A stretch of 64,000 nucleotides of DNA from Homarus americanus (GCF_018991925.1 NW_024756914.1:6614217-6678216); one strand, 5' to 3'; shown: positions 33,862 to 46,701, counted from the first letter of the stretch. Program-made: numbers and translations. Notes: generated by a model from the sequence alone, not told the origin.

Positions 33862-34826
33862 GAGAGAAAACGAGTTCGTTGTGGTGTAAAAGAATTAAAG
33901 GTTGAAGTGTTGTAGTCCGTCCACAGAGCTTCAGCAATAATAATGGGAAAAAGGGGAATTGTTGAGGATTTAAATAACATGAGGGTGAACATGCCTGGTA
34001 TCCGGGGTGCCAGGGAGGTGAAGTAGATATAGTTAATGGAGCAGGAAGATACGATTTTTAAGGAGGAAGGGGAAGAAGAGAGAGAAAGGAGAGGGGGGGA
34101 TAAGGGAGAGAAAAGGAGGGGGAAAAGGGAGGGAGGGGAAGAAGAGAGAGAAAGGGAGGGGAAAAGGAAGGAAAGGGGAAGAGGAATTTAGCATGATTTT
34201 TTGTTTTATTATTATTTATATTTTTTTAATCAGATAGAATTAACTTGGAAAAATTTGACACGAGGCAGTAAAGTTGCCCTTCATCCTCATCAACACAGAC
34301 TTACTGAGTAGTGCGAGGAATGAAGGAAGTGAACGGTAGTGAAGTTTGGACTGAAAGGAATGATTTGATAAGGAATGACGTGTGTTGTGACGGAAAGTAA
34401 GGAATAGGTATATATTAAAGTTATGGTAAGGAGGAGACATAACTGAGAATATCATGAGAGGAAAACAAAAGTTCAAAATATTTCAAAACATCAACAATGT
34501 GTCCAAGTCTTGCGACGCACCGAGTCTGGGAAACATTTCCTTTGTTTTAATGTGGGTGTGAGTGAGTGGCCTCGATGGGAAGACGAAAGTTTCCCCAGAT
34601 AACTTATTTTCCCGAGGGACGATAACTTATGATATTTGATTTGTTAGTGGTAACATGTGGTGCCTGAAGGGTGGTGGCAGCCCACACAGGTTGGGTGGAG
34701 GAAAAATATAAGACCTTGGGGTGGTTGATGTGTGTTGTAGTGGTTGTCGTTAAGAAGATTTGTTCTAGAGAAGAGGAAAAAAACTCGTGAGGGAAATATT
34801 GTTTGTAAGCGGCATTTATTGAAAGG

Positions 34827-36418
<1,592 letters not shown>

Positions 36419-36710
36419 GTCTTCCCACTTGAAGCCCCCGTAAAGGTCTTCCCACTTGAAGCCTCCGTTAGGTCTTCCCACTTGAAGCCTCCGTTAGGTC
36501 TTCCCACTTGAAGCCTCCGTTAGGTCTTCCCACTTTAAGCCCCCGTAAAGGTCTTCCCACTTGAAGCCTCCGTTAGGTCTTCCCACTTTAAGCCTCCGTT
36601 AGGTCTTCCCACTTTAAGCCCCCGTAAAGGTCTTCCCACTTGAAGCCTCCGTTAGGTCTTCCCACTTGAAGCCTCCGTTAGGTCTTCCCACTTTAAGCCC
36701 CCGTAAAGGT
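36419..36710. repeat. Minisatellite with two interleaved unit types (26 and 27 bp), about 11 copies
   Basis: Type A is GTCTTCCCACTTGAAGCCTC followed by CGTTAG. Type B ends GCCCCCGTAAAG. The types alternate in a higher-order pattern (runs of A closed by B), suggesting that blocks of several units were duplicated together. Confidence 0.92.
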
Positions 36711-36902
36711 GGCATAAAGATACTTATTTTCCGAATGCTTTCAAGGGGAGCGGTAGTTACTTCCTCCCACAGTAAGCAATACGAGAAGGCTTTAGTGGCT
36801 TTTGTTATGAAATACGAGAAGAATGAATTAAAAGTGTACTGCAGTTATCAGTGTAAGTGCTGTTGGGGGACAAAGGACTGTGTATCATAAAGTATACATA
36901 CT

Positions 36903-36990
36903 GTACATACATACATACATACATACATACATACATACATACATACATACATACATACATACATACATACGTACATACATACATACATAC
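36903..36990. repeat. (CATA)n tetranucleotide array
   Basis: About 22 copies of ATAC/CATA with one variant (CGTA). Confidence 0.95.
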
Positions 36991-37536
36991 TGTTTTGCCA
37001 TAACTTATCAACTTGAATTACGTTAAAGATTAATATACTAATGAGGGCACATATGGCATAACAAAAAAACAAACAAATTGGCAATTCAGCACATCTTAGT
37101 CATGGGTTCAATCACAGCCTCTCTTTATCCCAACAGTTCAGGAGTGAAGGTTGGGAATTATACGCATTACGAAAGATTTAAGTAAATTTCAATAACAAAA
37201 GTTTACCATAATAAGTGTGGAGGTTCTATAAGATAAATTAAATCAAGAGAATAGAGAATAAGCATGATCCTTAATAAACGACTACTATTGACACCGTGTA
37301 TATACAATAAACCACCTTGCAACACAATAATTGATTGCACTTTACACACCATGAGTAATAATAGAGCAGCACTGAATATAATACTCAACTAAACCCGATT
37401 TGAAAAGGTATATCCACCACTGATTTTCCGAAACGTTAGTGATTATAGAAACCCAACTTAGTCAAGATGTTTGTGTTTTCCCTGGTTCTCCTCTTCGTTA
37501 TGAAACTATGCTTTCCACATAAGTCCATTGCTGAAG

Positions 37537-37537
<1 letters not shown>

Positions 37538-37567
<30 letters not shown>

Positions 37568-37602
37568 CATACATACATACATACATACATACAGACATAC
37601 AT
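37538..37602. repeat. (CATA)n tetranucleotide array
   Basis: About 16 copies with one variant (CAGACATA) near the end. Confidence 0.95.
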
Positions 37603-40264
37603 AAGGTTGTATTAATTGAAGCGTACATCCTACCAGCATTTACAGATGTACTCGTTCACACACACACACATATAGATACAGTTCGTACATAGAAACATAC
37701 GGAGCTGTGAGTGTATTTTTAGTCAGGGCAACACTCCTCCGTCTGTCCCCGATGAAGGTAATAAATTGGAGATTACGTTACAGGGATACAATTTTCCCTG
37801 TACCATAACTCGCGTCGTGTACACAGCTGATCGACCTGTGTGAACTGTGGCATGGGAGGTAAATCCTTGGAGGGGTCCGGGGTTCACCTTGATCGTTTGG
37901 GGGGGGGGGGGGGGGGGAGTTTACGTGTCAACAAAGGGGTCGGAGAGAGGGGAGACTGCCATTGGTCATGCCCCCCCCCCCGTTCCTCCCCCTCCTCCCC
38001 CTCCTCCCCCCGTGATTACTTGGCTTCAGTCCTTGCTGTTCGAATATTTTTCTCTTACCTCCTTTCCTCACCCCTCCTTCGTTTCTTCCTTTTCTTTCCA
38101 GTTCCTCTTCTCTCTCCTTCCTCACTTCCTCTTTCTGTGTTTCTTTCTCTCCTATCTCCAGTTCTTCCCTCTATCCTCCTCACTCCCTCCTCTCTTCCTC
38201 TCTCCCATCTTCCCCCATCCAGCTCCTCCTCTCCTTCCCTTTCTCTCCCTCCTCCTATCAATCCCCTCCTCTATCCTCCCCCCTCTTTTCTCCTGATCCC
38301 TCCTTTATCTCTCTCTATCTCTGTCTCTCTTCCCCATTATCTTATCCTAACCCCTCTTCCCCTCCCCCTCCCTCCCTTGCTCCCTGTCATGCAAAAGCTT
38401 AGTGAGGTTTAATAGAAGCTTTGTAGGGTTTCGTAGGTTGGCATAGGTCTTCAGTGGGTCTCAGTTTTAATTGGCTAGCAGGATTGTAGAGAGCTTAAGG
38501 TCTCACTAAAATGACTGATGGAGGAGGAGGAGGTCAGGAAGAGGTGGGTTAGGTCGTAGTGTTTTAAGGAAGTCTTGATCATATCGTATAGCAAAGACCG
38601 TAAATGTATTTTTTATTCCTAATGATCAGAATTTATTCCCTATTGATTTTTTTTGTAGGTTTCTTCTTATTGCACGTCTTAGTATATAGTAATCAGTTAG
38701 GTTTATCGAATAGAAAAAAAAAGAAAGGGGGAGGAGGGAGGGAGAGGGAAGGGGAACGCAGAATGGAAGACTTGAATTTATGCGGCGATACCCACCACCA
38801 CCACCACGATGGAGTTTTCCCGCGTAACTGAAAACCAGAATGACGTGGGAGCTTCTGTTGCATTCAGGCCTGCATACTAACACCTCCTTTCCTGCGTCCA
38901 CCGTACCACCATCCCTCCAGCTCCCCTTCCCCTCTCTCCACCCTCCATCCCGTCAACTCCCCACTCACCTTTTTCCCTCTCCACCCCTCCACCGTCCCGC
39001 CGTCTCCTCCCCCTTTCCAGTCCTCCCCGCCCTCCCTCCCCCTCTCTTCCAGTCCGCCCCCACCCACTCCCCTCGTCCAGTCCGCCACTATCCGAGTGAA
39101 TTACCGGAAAGTGTGGCAAAATTTGGAACAGTTTCGACTCGTTTTGACGCTGGGTCCACTTAGTTACTGCTGGGCTGAGTGGCGTTACCTGTGTGTGTGT
39201 ATGTCGTGTAATAATGGTGTCCTTTTGTTGTTTTTGTTGTAGTGATGATGATTTGGAAATTTAATTTAGTATTTCTTAAGTAATTTTAAGTTATATTTTG
39301 TGTTGGGTTGATTTTTAATTTATTTTATTTAATGACCGGAAATTTATTTTTGTTTATTCCAATGCCAATTTTTTTTCAAGTGGTTGTTGATTTTATAAAT
39401 GATTTTTTTAATGTTTTTCAATTAAAATGTTATATTGTTTTTAAGGATAAGATTTTTATTATGTAAGAACAAGGATCTAAGACGGTTTTTATATATTTGT
39501 TCATTTTTATATACAGGCGATGATATGGAGTCCGTCTCTGGTTTTAGTTTAATAGTTATTATCAATGTTTATTATTTAATTTTCATCTGTTTGTGCAATT
39601 AATTTCACATTTTTCATGGATGTGTCATAATTTTCTTTCTATATAATTTCACCAAAGAATTTTTCCCCTTTACTGTCAAATAATGATGTAGATATACGTG
39701 AATAGTGTATTGCGGGGAACAGCTTACAGAATTAGTTCACCGGAGAATTTTCATTACTCGAGAATTTCGGTACAGAATTTATTGTACCGCATGGTGAAAA
39801 AATACGGATTATTTGTACCGCACATGAGGAATTATTGGTTTATTCGATGTTTTTTTGTATCATTTAACGAGAAGAAATAGTCAATGCGGGGAACAAACAT
39901 TTAAACGCAGTAAGATTAAATATTGAGCATGATAAAAATTCACTTCACACGACGAAATTCAGAATAGGATCCGTAATGCGACACTCTTGCATGGTGGTGC
40001 ATTACGAATTACTGAAATAGTGTACTGGCTGCCACGAAATTAAAACTCAGTGGAGAGAACTGTTAAAAAAAAGAGAGAAGGTCTTTGTGGGGTACGAATG
40101 AGAAAATTACTCCATCGTGGCCAAACTACAGGACAGATGGTCAGTCTGTACCCTCTCTCCCCTCCACCAGAGATGTAAAGTAGTATCTCCGACACACAAA
40201 CACGAGAACCCACATCTTTTATTCATAGTGTAGGTGAAAACTAATTGAATACAGAAATGAAACA

Positions 40265-40335
40265 ACCTTGAGGGGGGGAGGGATACGAACCTGTGGTCTG
40301 GCTAAAGTGGACAACGAGATAGAGGAATTCCTGGC
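40265..40335 (-). other. Possible tRNA-derived SINE relic (internal promoter B-box-like)
   Basis: On the minus strand the sequence ...CAGACCACAGGTTCGTATCCC contains GGTTCGTATCC, one base away from the Pol III B-box GGTTCGANTCC. A clear A-box and cloverleaf are not evident, so this is neither a functional tRNA nor a confident SINE. Confidence 0.2.
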
Positions 40336-40537
40336 ATGAGCGAATTAGTGGCCATTTATCATTATAAGGAATTGGTAGAACGTAAATAATTGTATCCGGG
40401 AAATAATGTTATGGTTTTATCGTTTGGAGGAAGATAGTGGTATACAGGGTTTATTGATCTAAGGGTTAAGTTTATTTATTCGAGAGATCAAAGTATTCGC
40501 GTAATATAATGTTGATATTGTAGCGATGAGTTGACCA

Positions 40538-40540
<3 letters not shown>

Positions 40541-40571
<31 letters not shown>
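40541..40571. repeat. (GA)15 microsatellite
   Basis: An uninterrupted GA array. Confidence 0.95.
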
Positions 40572-40573
<2 letters not shown>

Positions 40574-40679
40574 GTGTGGTACAGGAGGTGGAAGAGGAGA
40601 ACGATGTTGATTGCTTAATAGTTGTCAGGGCATTCTTGTTGTTTACCGCAGCGATTCATATATTTTAGGATCACGAATA

Positions 40680-40812
40680 TTTTAAAGAATCGCTCGTCCT
40701 GTCCCGTATAGTTTAAAGATCCTCTCGTCCTGTCCCTTATAGTTTAAAGATCCACTTGTCCTGTCCCACATAGTTTAAAGATCTACTCGTCCTGTCCTAT
40801 GTATTTTAAAGT
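40680..40812. repeat. Minisatellite, 31-bp unit, about 4 copies
   Basis: The unit is close to TTTAAAGATCCTCTCGTCCT followed by GTCCCTTATAG, with point variation between copies. Confidence 0.85.
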
Positions 40813-41639
40813 TAAACTAATCCCCCTGCCCCTCCTCCCCGAAACAAAAAACCCATAAATTTTACGCTCTAATTATGAAAGAGGTCATTGATATACAGCC
40901 ACTACTAACGTAAACCATTTGTGTTTTGAACTCCAATTGCCCACAAAATGTAATGTTTACGCTCTAGATATCAACAAAAGAGACTTACTGCAGATGCTCA
41001 GAGCTCATTGCAATTTGCGTATGAGGCAAAGAAAATAGTGGGGCAGTAAATTTGAGGTTTATATGACGATGAAGAAGAAATTGCTAGGAGACACACAAGA
41101 GCGAGGTGTGTGTGGGGTGTGTGTGGGGTGTGTTCTTGGATCCTGGGTCGAGAGTGTGATCTTGGGTCAGCCAGCAGGTGAAATACTGCGTACCTGGGGT
41201 CTGGCTGTGCTCCTAGGCTATCGATTATTGCTTGATTATGTTATCCAGTATTGAAGTTTGATGTTAACGAGGGTGATATGTTGAGGTTAATGTTTATTAT
41301 TTTATTTAATCTTAAAATTGTTGGGTTTTCATGTTAACGAGAGTATTTGCTTTGTAGTTTGGGGTTAATGGTATTCCTTTGTTAGTTGATTGTTTTTTTT
41401 GAGGGGAAAGGTTGTTTAAATTTATTGAATCATGAAGTTAACGGATATTGTTCTCATGTTCTGTACTTTGGGGTTAATGTGTATATTCACTCCCAGTGAA
41501 TTTTATGCCTTTTTGCACTATCACTATGTTGAAATTCCCTGTAGTAAAGCCTTCTCCCCTCCTAGTTATTATAATTATATCATGTTTGTATCACATATGT
41601 TACTTGTATAATATTTGTCAATCAAGAGACCCATTCCCC

Positions 41640-41733
41640 AATTATGCAACTGTAAATTTTCAACCGTCTGGCTGCCATGCTCTTTCAATAAATCGTTAAT
41701 TATTATTATTATTATTATTATTACACACACACA
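41640..41733 (+). mobile_element. 3' end of a retroelement with (ATT)n tail followed by (AC)n
   Basis: The stretch CTGTAAATTTTCAACCGTCT...GCTGCCATGCTCTTTCAATAAATCG is followed by about nine ATT units and then (AC)6. A second copy of the same end lies inverted at 62268-62390, which shows it is a dispersed element. (ATT)n-type tails are typical of some non-LTR retrotransposons and their dependent SINEs. The 5' extent of this copy is not clear. Confidence 0.6.
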
Positions 41734-41957
41734 GTTAAGGAGGAGTGGGGGAGGGGAGGGGAGGGTTTGGGGAGGATTAATGAGTGTGTCGGAGTGTGTC
41801 AGCCGAGTATTAGTGGGTGTCGTGGTGAGCGTTATCACTGCCCCACCAGCCACTCAGCCTCCCCTCCCCCTCCTTCCTTCCCTCTCTCTCCATCCCCCCC
41901 TCCCATCCCTCCTACTTATCATCCTACTTCCTTTCATCTTCTCCCCCCACCCCCCCC

Positions 41958-41990
<33 letters not shown>

Positions 41991-42057
41991 TTCACACTTA
42001 AGTAGAGTGATATGGCGGCCCATCACCCACCATACCTCTTCGTATAGTAATCCCTAC

Positions 42058-42105
<48 letters not shown>
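42058..42105. repeat. (AC)23 microsatellite
   Basis: An AC array ending in an A-run. A shorter (AC)n lies at about 41968-41990, preceded by CCCACCC-rich sequence. Confidence 0.95.
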
Positions 42106-42109
<4 letters not shown>

Positions 42110-42257
42110 AAACGACTAAACGAAAATAATCAGATGGAGACATATTTCCCCATAACCAGGTGTGGGTAATAAGCGAGGTAGGATTACACCCACCTATGTA
42201 TCCGTATCATTAACCGTAATATATTCCTCTCGTAAGCCGTTATTACCTGCCGTTCAC

Positions 42258-42771
42258 TAATGTCGGCCACGGACAAACACAGGTACAATGTCCTCATATA
42301 ATACTCGGCTTAGCGGATCATGAAGTGGGCAAATATTACTGCTCCATTATTCAGGGTCATCGTTGGGAGCATGATTTAGGGTGGGAAGGGACGGTAGGGG
42401 GTGGGAAGGGACGGTAAGGGGTGGAGAAGGGACGGTAGAGGGTGGAGAAGGGACGGTAAAAGTGGTGAAGGGGAGCAATGGGGAGCAGGATGGTCGAAGG
42501 AGGAGCCATTAACTCCCCTTCCTTCTCTTCCCCATCCTATCAAACTCCTCCTTGACCATCCTGCTCCCCATTACGCCCCTTCACCACCGTTACCGTCCCT
42601 TCCCCACCCTCTACCGTCCCTTCCCCACCCTCTACCGTCCCTTCCCACCCTAAATCATGCTCCCAACGATGACCCTGAATTATGGAGCAGTAATATTTGC
42701 CCACTTCATGATCCACTAAGCCGAGTATTATATGAGGACATTATACCCGTGTTTGTCTGTGGCCGACATTA
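42258..42771. repeat. Fold-back (large inverted repeat) with ~230-250-bp arms
   Basis: The left arm (42258-42505) and right arm (42545-42771) are reverse complements with a ~40-bp spacer. Matched landmarks are TAATGTCGGCCAC..GACAAACAC with GTGTTTGTCTGTGGCCGACATTA; GATCATGAAGTGGGCAAATA with its complement; GGTCATCGTTGGGAGCATGA with its complement; and arrays of GGGAAGGGACGGTA on the left with TACCGTCCCTTCCC on the right. The arms differ by small indels in these short tandem units. The right arm runs straight into a retrotransposon end at 42759. Confidence 0.85.
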
Positions 42772-42996
42772 GGTTTAGGAGGGAGATAGGAAGAAACTGG
42801 TTCACAAATAGGGTGGTGGACGAGTGGAACAAGCTTAGCAACTTTGTAGTAAGTGCGGGAACGCTGGAAAGTTTCAAAAGGAGGCTAGATAGATTCATGG
42901 ATGATAGAGAGTGGTAGTAACTCTCGACAGGAGCTGCCATGCACAGGTCAACCGGCCTATTGCAGACTCCTTATTTTCTTATGTTATGTTCTTATT
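42759..42996 (+). mobile_element. Non-LTR retrotransposon end (C-terminus of ORF2 plus 3' tail), related to the 23-kb copy
   Basis: An open frame reads VADIRFRREIGRNWFTNRVV, then DEWNKL...ESFKRRLDRFMDDREW and a stop at 42915-42917. It shares 'RFRREIG..WF.NRVVDEWNKL' with the element at 23092 but differs elsewhere, so it is a different family of the same clade. The tail includes GGCCTATTGCAGACTCC and ends TTATGTTCTTATTA. Upstream of the conserved part the frame belongs to the fold-back arm, not to a recognisable reverse transcriptase. Confidence 0.72.
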
Positions 42997-44996
42997 AGTA
43001 GTGAGAGGTAGTAACGGTGGTAGGTGTTGTTAACGATGGTGGTGTTAGTAACGTTGGTGGTGCTGGTAACGAAGGCGCAAGCTTTGGTGGATTAGGGGAG
43101 GGGGTCATCTTAACCATCCACGTCACCCGCCGTAGTTGAGTGGCCACATAAATTGGGGTATTAGGTAGACAGCCTCTTCCCACTCTCCAGCTTAACCCCC
43201 CACCCACCCCACTCTAGCACCACCCTCACCCCAGCCCCAGCCCCACCCGTCTCCCCCAGGCTGTGAGAGTAGCATTACCAGTGTGTATAACGCCGATAGC
43301 TTCTCACTGCTCCCGGGATGGATATGGTAATGGGAAATGATTAGTGCTGCCATCCCCGGAGGTATGCAAATATGGTCTATAGCTCCAGCTGCCACGCCAC
43401 GCCCAGCCCAGCCGTAGGAGGGCGTGTGCATCCTCCTCCACCACCACGCCTGTCTCTGCTGTTCGGTCATCCACACCTAAAATCTGTACAGCTTCACCAC
43501 CCCTAGCTGCCACCCATCAGCTTTACCACACTTTCAACCCCCCCTACACCATACCGACCAATACCACCTCAACCTCCCCACACACACCTGCCCACCTACC
43601 TACCTACCTGCATGCCCGCCCACGCCCACCCACCCACCCATCGACCGACCCACCACCCACCCACCCACCCATCCACCGACCTTTCCCTCTCCGCGACCTC
43701 CTCCCCCCGTTCAACCTTTTATTTGAAGCCGCAGCAGTAGTATTGAACCAGAGTGAGGATGGGCGAAGCCTTGACCACGGATAATTACCCACCGGCCTTA
43801 ATCCCTTTTGATAATTCCTCAGTGCACTAAAATCCCATCTGATGTTCGTAATTCCCAATAGACTGAAACCACGACTGATTATTCCCTAATGGAACCAAAA
43901 TCCCTATCTGATACGCCCAAGTGGACTACAATCCCACCAGTTCTTTTAGGTTCCAGTGACCCGTTAAGTATAGTGTGATATGTGTTAAAAAGTTGCATTT
44001 TCAAGTATTTCTATTGGGTTTACACACACTGTTATGGGACATACTTGTCTAGGGGTTATTACAATGTTCAACAAAATGAAAACACAAGGGAAGATAAACG
44101 ATGAACGAGTAGACCTACCAACTAACCTTACAGAGTTGCCACGTTGTTCATTACTCACTACAAGGATGCAAACACTGACATAAATAATACATAATTTACA
44201 ATACAACACTATACTATATACCCTACAGCAATACATACGACACACAGACAGATGTAAGATGAAAAAGAATTAACATAATGAATAACTCGTTTCTTGAACT
44301 AGCTGACTTACCTAGTTCCCATCACAACGCACACACACACAAACTAACAAAGAGCAGAGGGAGAGAGAGAGAGACTCGGGTAATGAGGAGGTCTGAGGTA
44401 AACATTGTTGGATCATTAAGTGTGGCGAGGCTTGTAGCGGTAGCTCTTGTGTTGACGCCAGCCTTAACTCTGCCACACACACCACCTCATCATGATCATA
44501 CTACTCCTCCTCATACTCCTCCTCATCATACTCCTCCTCCTCCATTTCCTCATACACACTCTGCCTTCCACTTACACTCACTCCTCCTCTGTTAACGCCC
44601 ACCTAAACGCTCTCCGCACACGACTGCTACTTCCCTTTTATCCTCCTCCTGCATGGCTTCTCTCCTCTTCTCCTCCTGCACTCACATGCCCTCCTCTTTA
44701 CTCAGCACTTCCTTCTTTCCTTCCTTCTCTTTTGTCCCTCTTTTCTTTTCTGCCCCCTCCTCCTCCTCCTTCTTTCTCCTGCCCTCACGTCCACATCATC
44801 TCAACCTCTAATCTTCCTTATTTCTCTTCGTTGTGTTTTTGTTTTCCTACTTCTCTTTCCGTTTCTTATTCTCCTCCTCCTCTTCTTCCTTCCGCCCCTC
44901 CTCTTCACACCTCCGCCTGTATTCTTCCTTATTCTTCTTCCTTGCCCATCCATCGAACCCAGATTTCAAGGGAATGTTACGCCACTTTGTTCAGAT
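42997..44996. other. Dys: Intron block: CCACC-rich, AC-containing and pyrimidine-rich sequence
   Basis: 43185-43260 and 43600-43690 are CCCACC-rich. 43700-44280 is unique AT-moderate sequence with no recognisable element. A (GA)n run lies at 44360-44374. 44490-44960 is a CTC/TCC-rich pyrimidine tract whose Leu/Ser/Pro frames are compositional artefacts. No exon is supported. Confidence 0.5.
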
Positions 44997-45305
44997 GGTG
45001 TCAAGGAATGGGTTATCCGGTGTGTAGGAATGGGTGATCCGGTGTGTAGGAATGGGTTATCCGGTGTGTAGGAATGGGTGATCCGGTGTGTAGGAATGGG
45101 TGATCCGGTGTGTAGGAATGGGTTATCCGGTGTGTAGGAATGGGTGATCCGGTGTGTAGGAATAGGTGATCCGGTGTCAAGGAATGGGTGATCCGGTGTG
45201 TAGGAATGGGTGATCCGGTGTGTAGGAATGGGTGATTCGGTGTGTAGGAATGGGTGATCTGGTGTGTAGGAATGGGTGATCCGGTGTGTAGGAATGGGTG
45301 ATCCG
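44997..45305. repeat. Minisatellite, 22-bp unit, about 14 copies
   Basis: The unit is GGTGTGTAGGAATGGGTGAT followed by CC, with TTATCC and TCAAGG variants. It ends about 335 bp upstream of the dystrophin exon acceptor at 45640. Confidence 0.95.
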
Positions 45306-45640
45306 TGGAGATGGTTAGTTCCGCTTGATGGCCTATTGAAGGTGTTGGTGTTTGAGATGGTCTTATGGTGTACTCGTATCTTGGAGTATAATGACTTTGA
45401 GGTAATTTATAGGAGGTAATCCAACCCCCCTTTAAACCCTCCCAAGGGATTTAAAAGCATTAGTTAAGACTCCGTTATGTAGTAAGATTTTGTTGTGATT
45501 CGAATTATTTATAAAGGATAATATTAGATTATTTTTACGCTTGGTGTTGTAATTAAAAGGACTGTTATCAGTAATTGGGCATCATTGAGTGGGTATTTTG
45601 CTGACAGTGACTGACATTGTGTATTTTCTCTCTCCCTCAG

Positions 45641-45739
45641 ATTCGTGACTGGCTGACACTGATGGAGCAGATGACCCGTCAGCAGACTGTTGTGGTGGGT
45701 GACGCTGACGACATCCGGCAGCTGACAGAGAAGCAAAAG
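45641..45739 (+). CDS. Dys: Dystrophin, internal exon (first helix of the spectrin-like repeat after the hinge; repeat 20-like)
   Basis: The exon is 99 nt, acceptor TCTCTCTCCCTCAG|ATTCGT and donor CAAAAG|GTAAGT, phase 0 on both sides. It encodes IRDWLTLMEQMTRQQTVVVG, then DADDIRQLTEKQK. From memory, the same place in human dystrophin, just after hinge 3, has DWLSLLDQ...MVGDLEDI...KQK. The conserved Trp, the 'VGD..DI' motif and the terminal KQK make this the strongest family assignment in the window. Human exon 51 also ends after KQK in phase 0, so the intron position appears conserved. The protein forms the long rod between actin-binding and dystroglycan-binding ends; this piece is helix A and part of the A-B loop of one repeat. 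Confidence 0.85.
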
Positions 45740-45999
45740 GTAAGTCACTACTCGTCTTCTTCTGTTCCTCCTTCCTTTTTCTTCTTCCGTTTTCTTCAGT
45801 AATGTTGTTATTGTAGTTCATATTTATTGGTGAACACGGTGTTGTATGTTCTTGCGTTCGTACTGTTCATCTTCTGTGTTCTTCGAAGTTTTTCAATTCA
45901 ATTTCAATAATAAAAACAGTAATACCAGAAGCACCTGGCAAGTGGCACAAATATACCTATAAAGTTAAACATTACAAAGGGGGATCGAAGTTTTTTTTT

Positions 46000-46002
<3 letters not shown>

Positions 46003-46050
<48 letters not shown>
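46003..46050. repeat. (AC)24 microsatellite
   Basis: An uninterrupted AC array, about 260 bp after the dystrophin exon. Confidence 0.95.
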
Positions 46051-46051
<1 letters not shown>

Positions 46052-46699
46052 CCCTTCCCACCCCACTCTCAGAGACACACGTGAGTCCCTCTTCCCTCCC
46101 TCACCCAATAAGACTCCGGGTGTGGTGGCCTCTTATCCTGGCCTCTTTACTCCTGACGTTTATTCATTAGAGAAAATTGAAAACGTCGCCAACTAATACA
46201 TAACTGGCGTGACGACCTCATTAAATCGAGACTCGTTACATTGCCAGGTCTTGATTCCTCTTCTTCCGCTCGAGTTGCAAGGTCTCGTTGTTTGGGCCCA
46301 GAGCTGTTGTTTTGTGATTCCTGTTGTTGTTTTTTTATTGTTTTTATGTTTTTTTTTTGTTTACTGTTTGTATTGTGTAGTGTGTTTGTTCTTCGTTAAA
46401 TCTGTTTTATTGTTTTTGATTTGTTAGTTTGTTTGATTAATGTTTTATTTTTGTTTCTGTGTTTGTTCTGTTGTTTGTTATTTATTTACTTTTTACTGTG
46501 TTTTGGATTTTATTTAATACATTTCTGCCTAAAGGAAAAGGTCACCTACTCACCTCATACCTGTAGCTAGGAGTTGTGTCCGTATGAATGTTTTTTTTTT
46601 CTTCTCGGTACTGAGATTACATTCCTCTTCCTTCTTATTCCTCTCCTTCTCTTCTTCTCACCATCATTATTCTATCCCTCCACTCCCTACCCACCTTCC

Positions 46700-46701
<2 letters not shown>

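Larger units (their letters stand above)
36711..41639. other. Dys: Intron block: CATA arrays, pyrimidine tract, AT-rich unique sequence
   Basis: Besides the listed repeats there is a G19 homopolymer (37899-37917), a ~370-bp pyrimidine tract (38030-38395), a second C/T-rich stretch (38880-39070), and AT-rich unique sequence at 39200-40540. 41270-41480 is AT-rich with repeated 'GTTAACG' and 'GGGGTTAATG' motifs. No exon is seen. Confidence 0.5.

Noticed and set aside
40265..40335. Functional tRNA gene on the minus strand
   Set aside because: Only a B-box-like word is present; no acceptor-stem pairing or anticodon arm can be drawn. Kept only as a possible SINE relic.
44278..45037. 181- and 105-codon Leu/Ser/Pro-rich frames
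   Set aside because: They lie in a CTC/TCC pyrimidine tract and run into the 22-bp minisatellite, with no signal peptide-gene context or splice pair.
44997..45305. CRISPR-like regular repetition (22-bp units; also 30192-30810 and 36419-36710)
   Set aside because: Units are directly head to tail with no unique spacers, no cas genes, and the sequence is eukaryotic. These are minisatellites.
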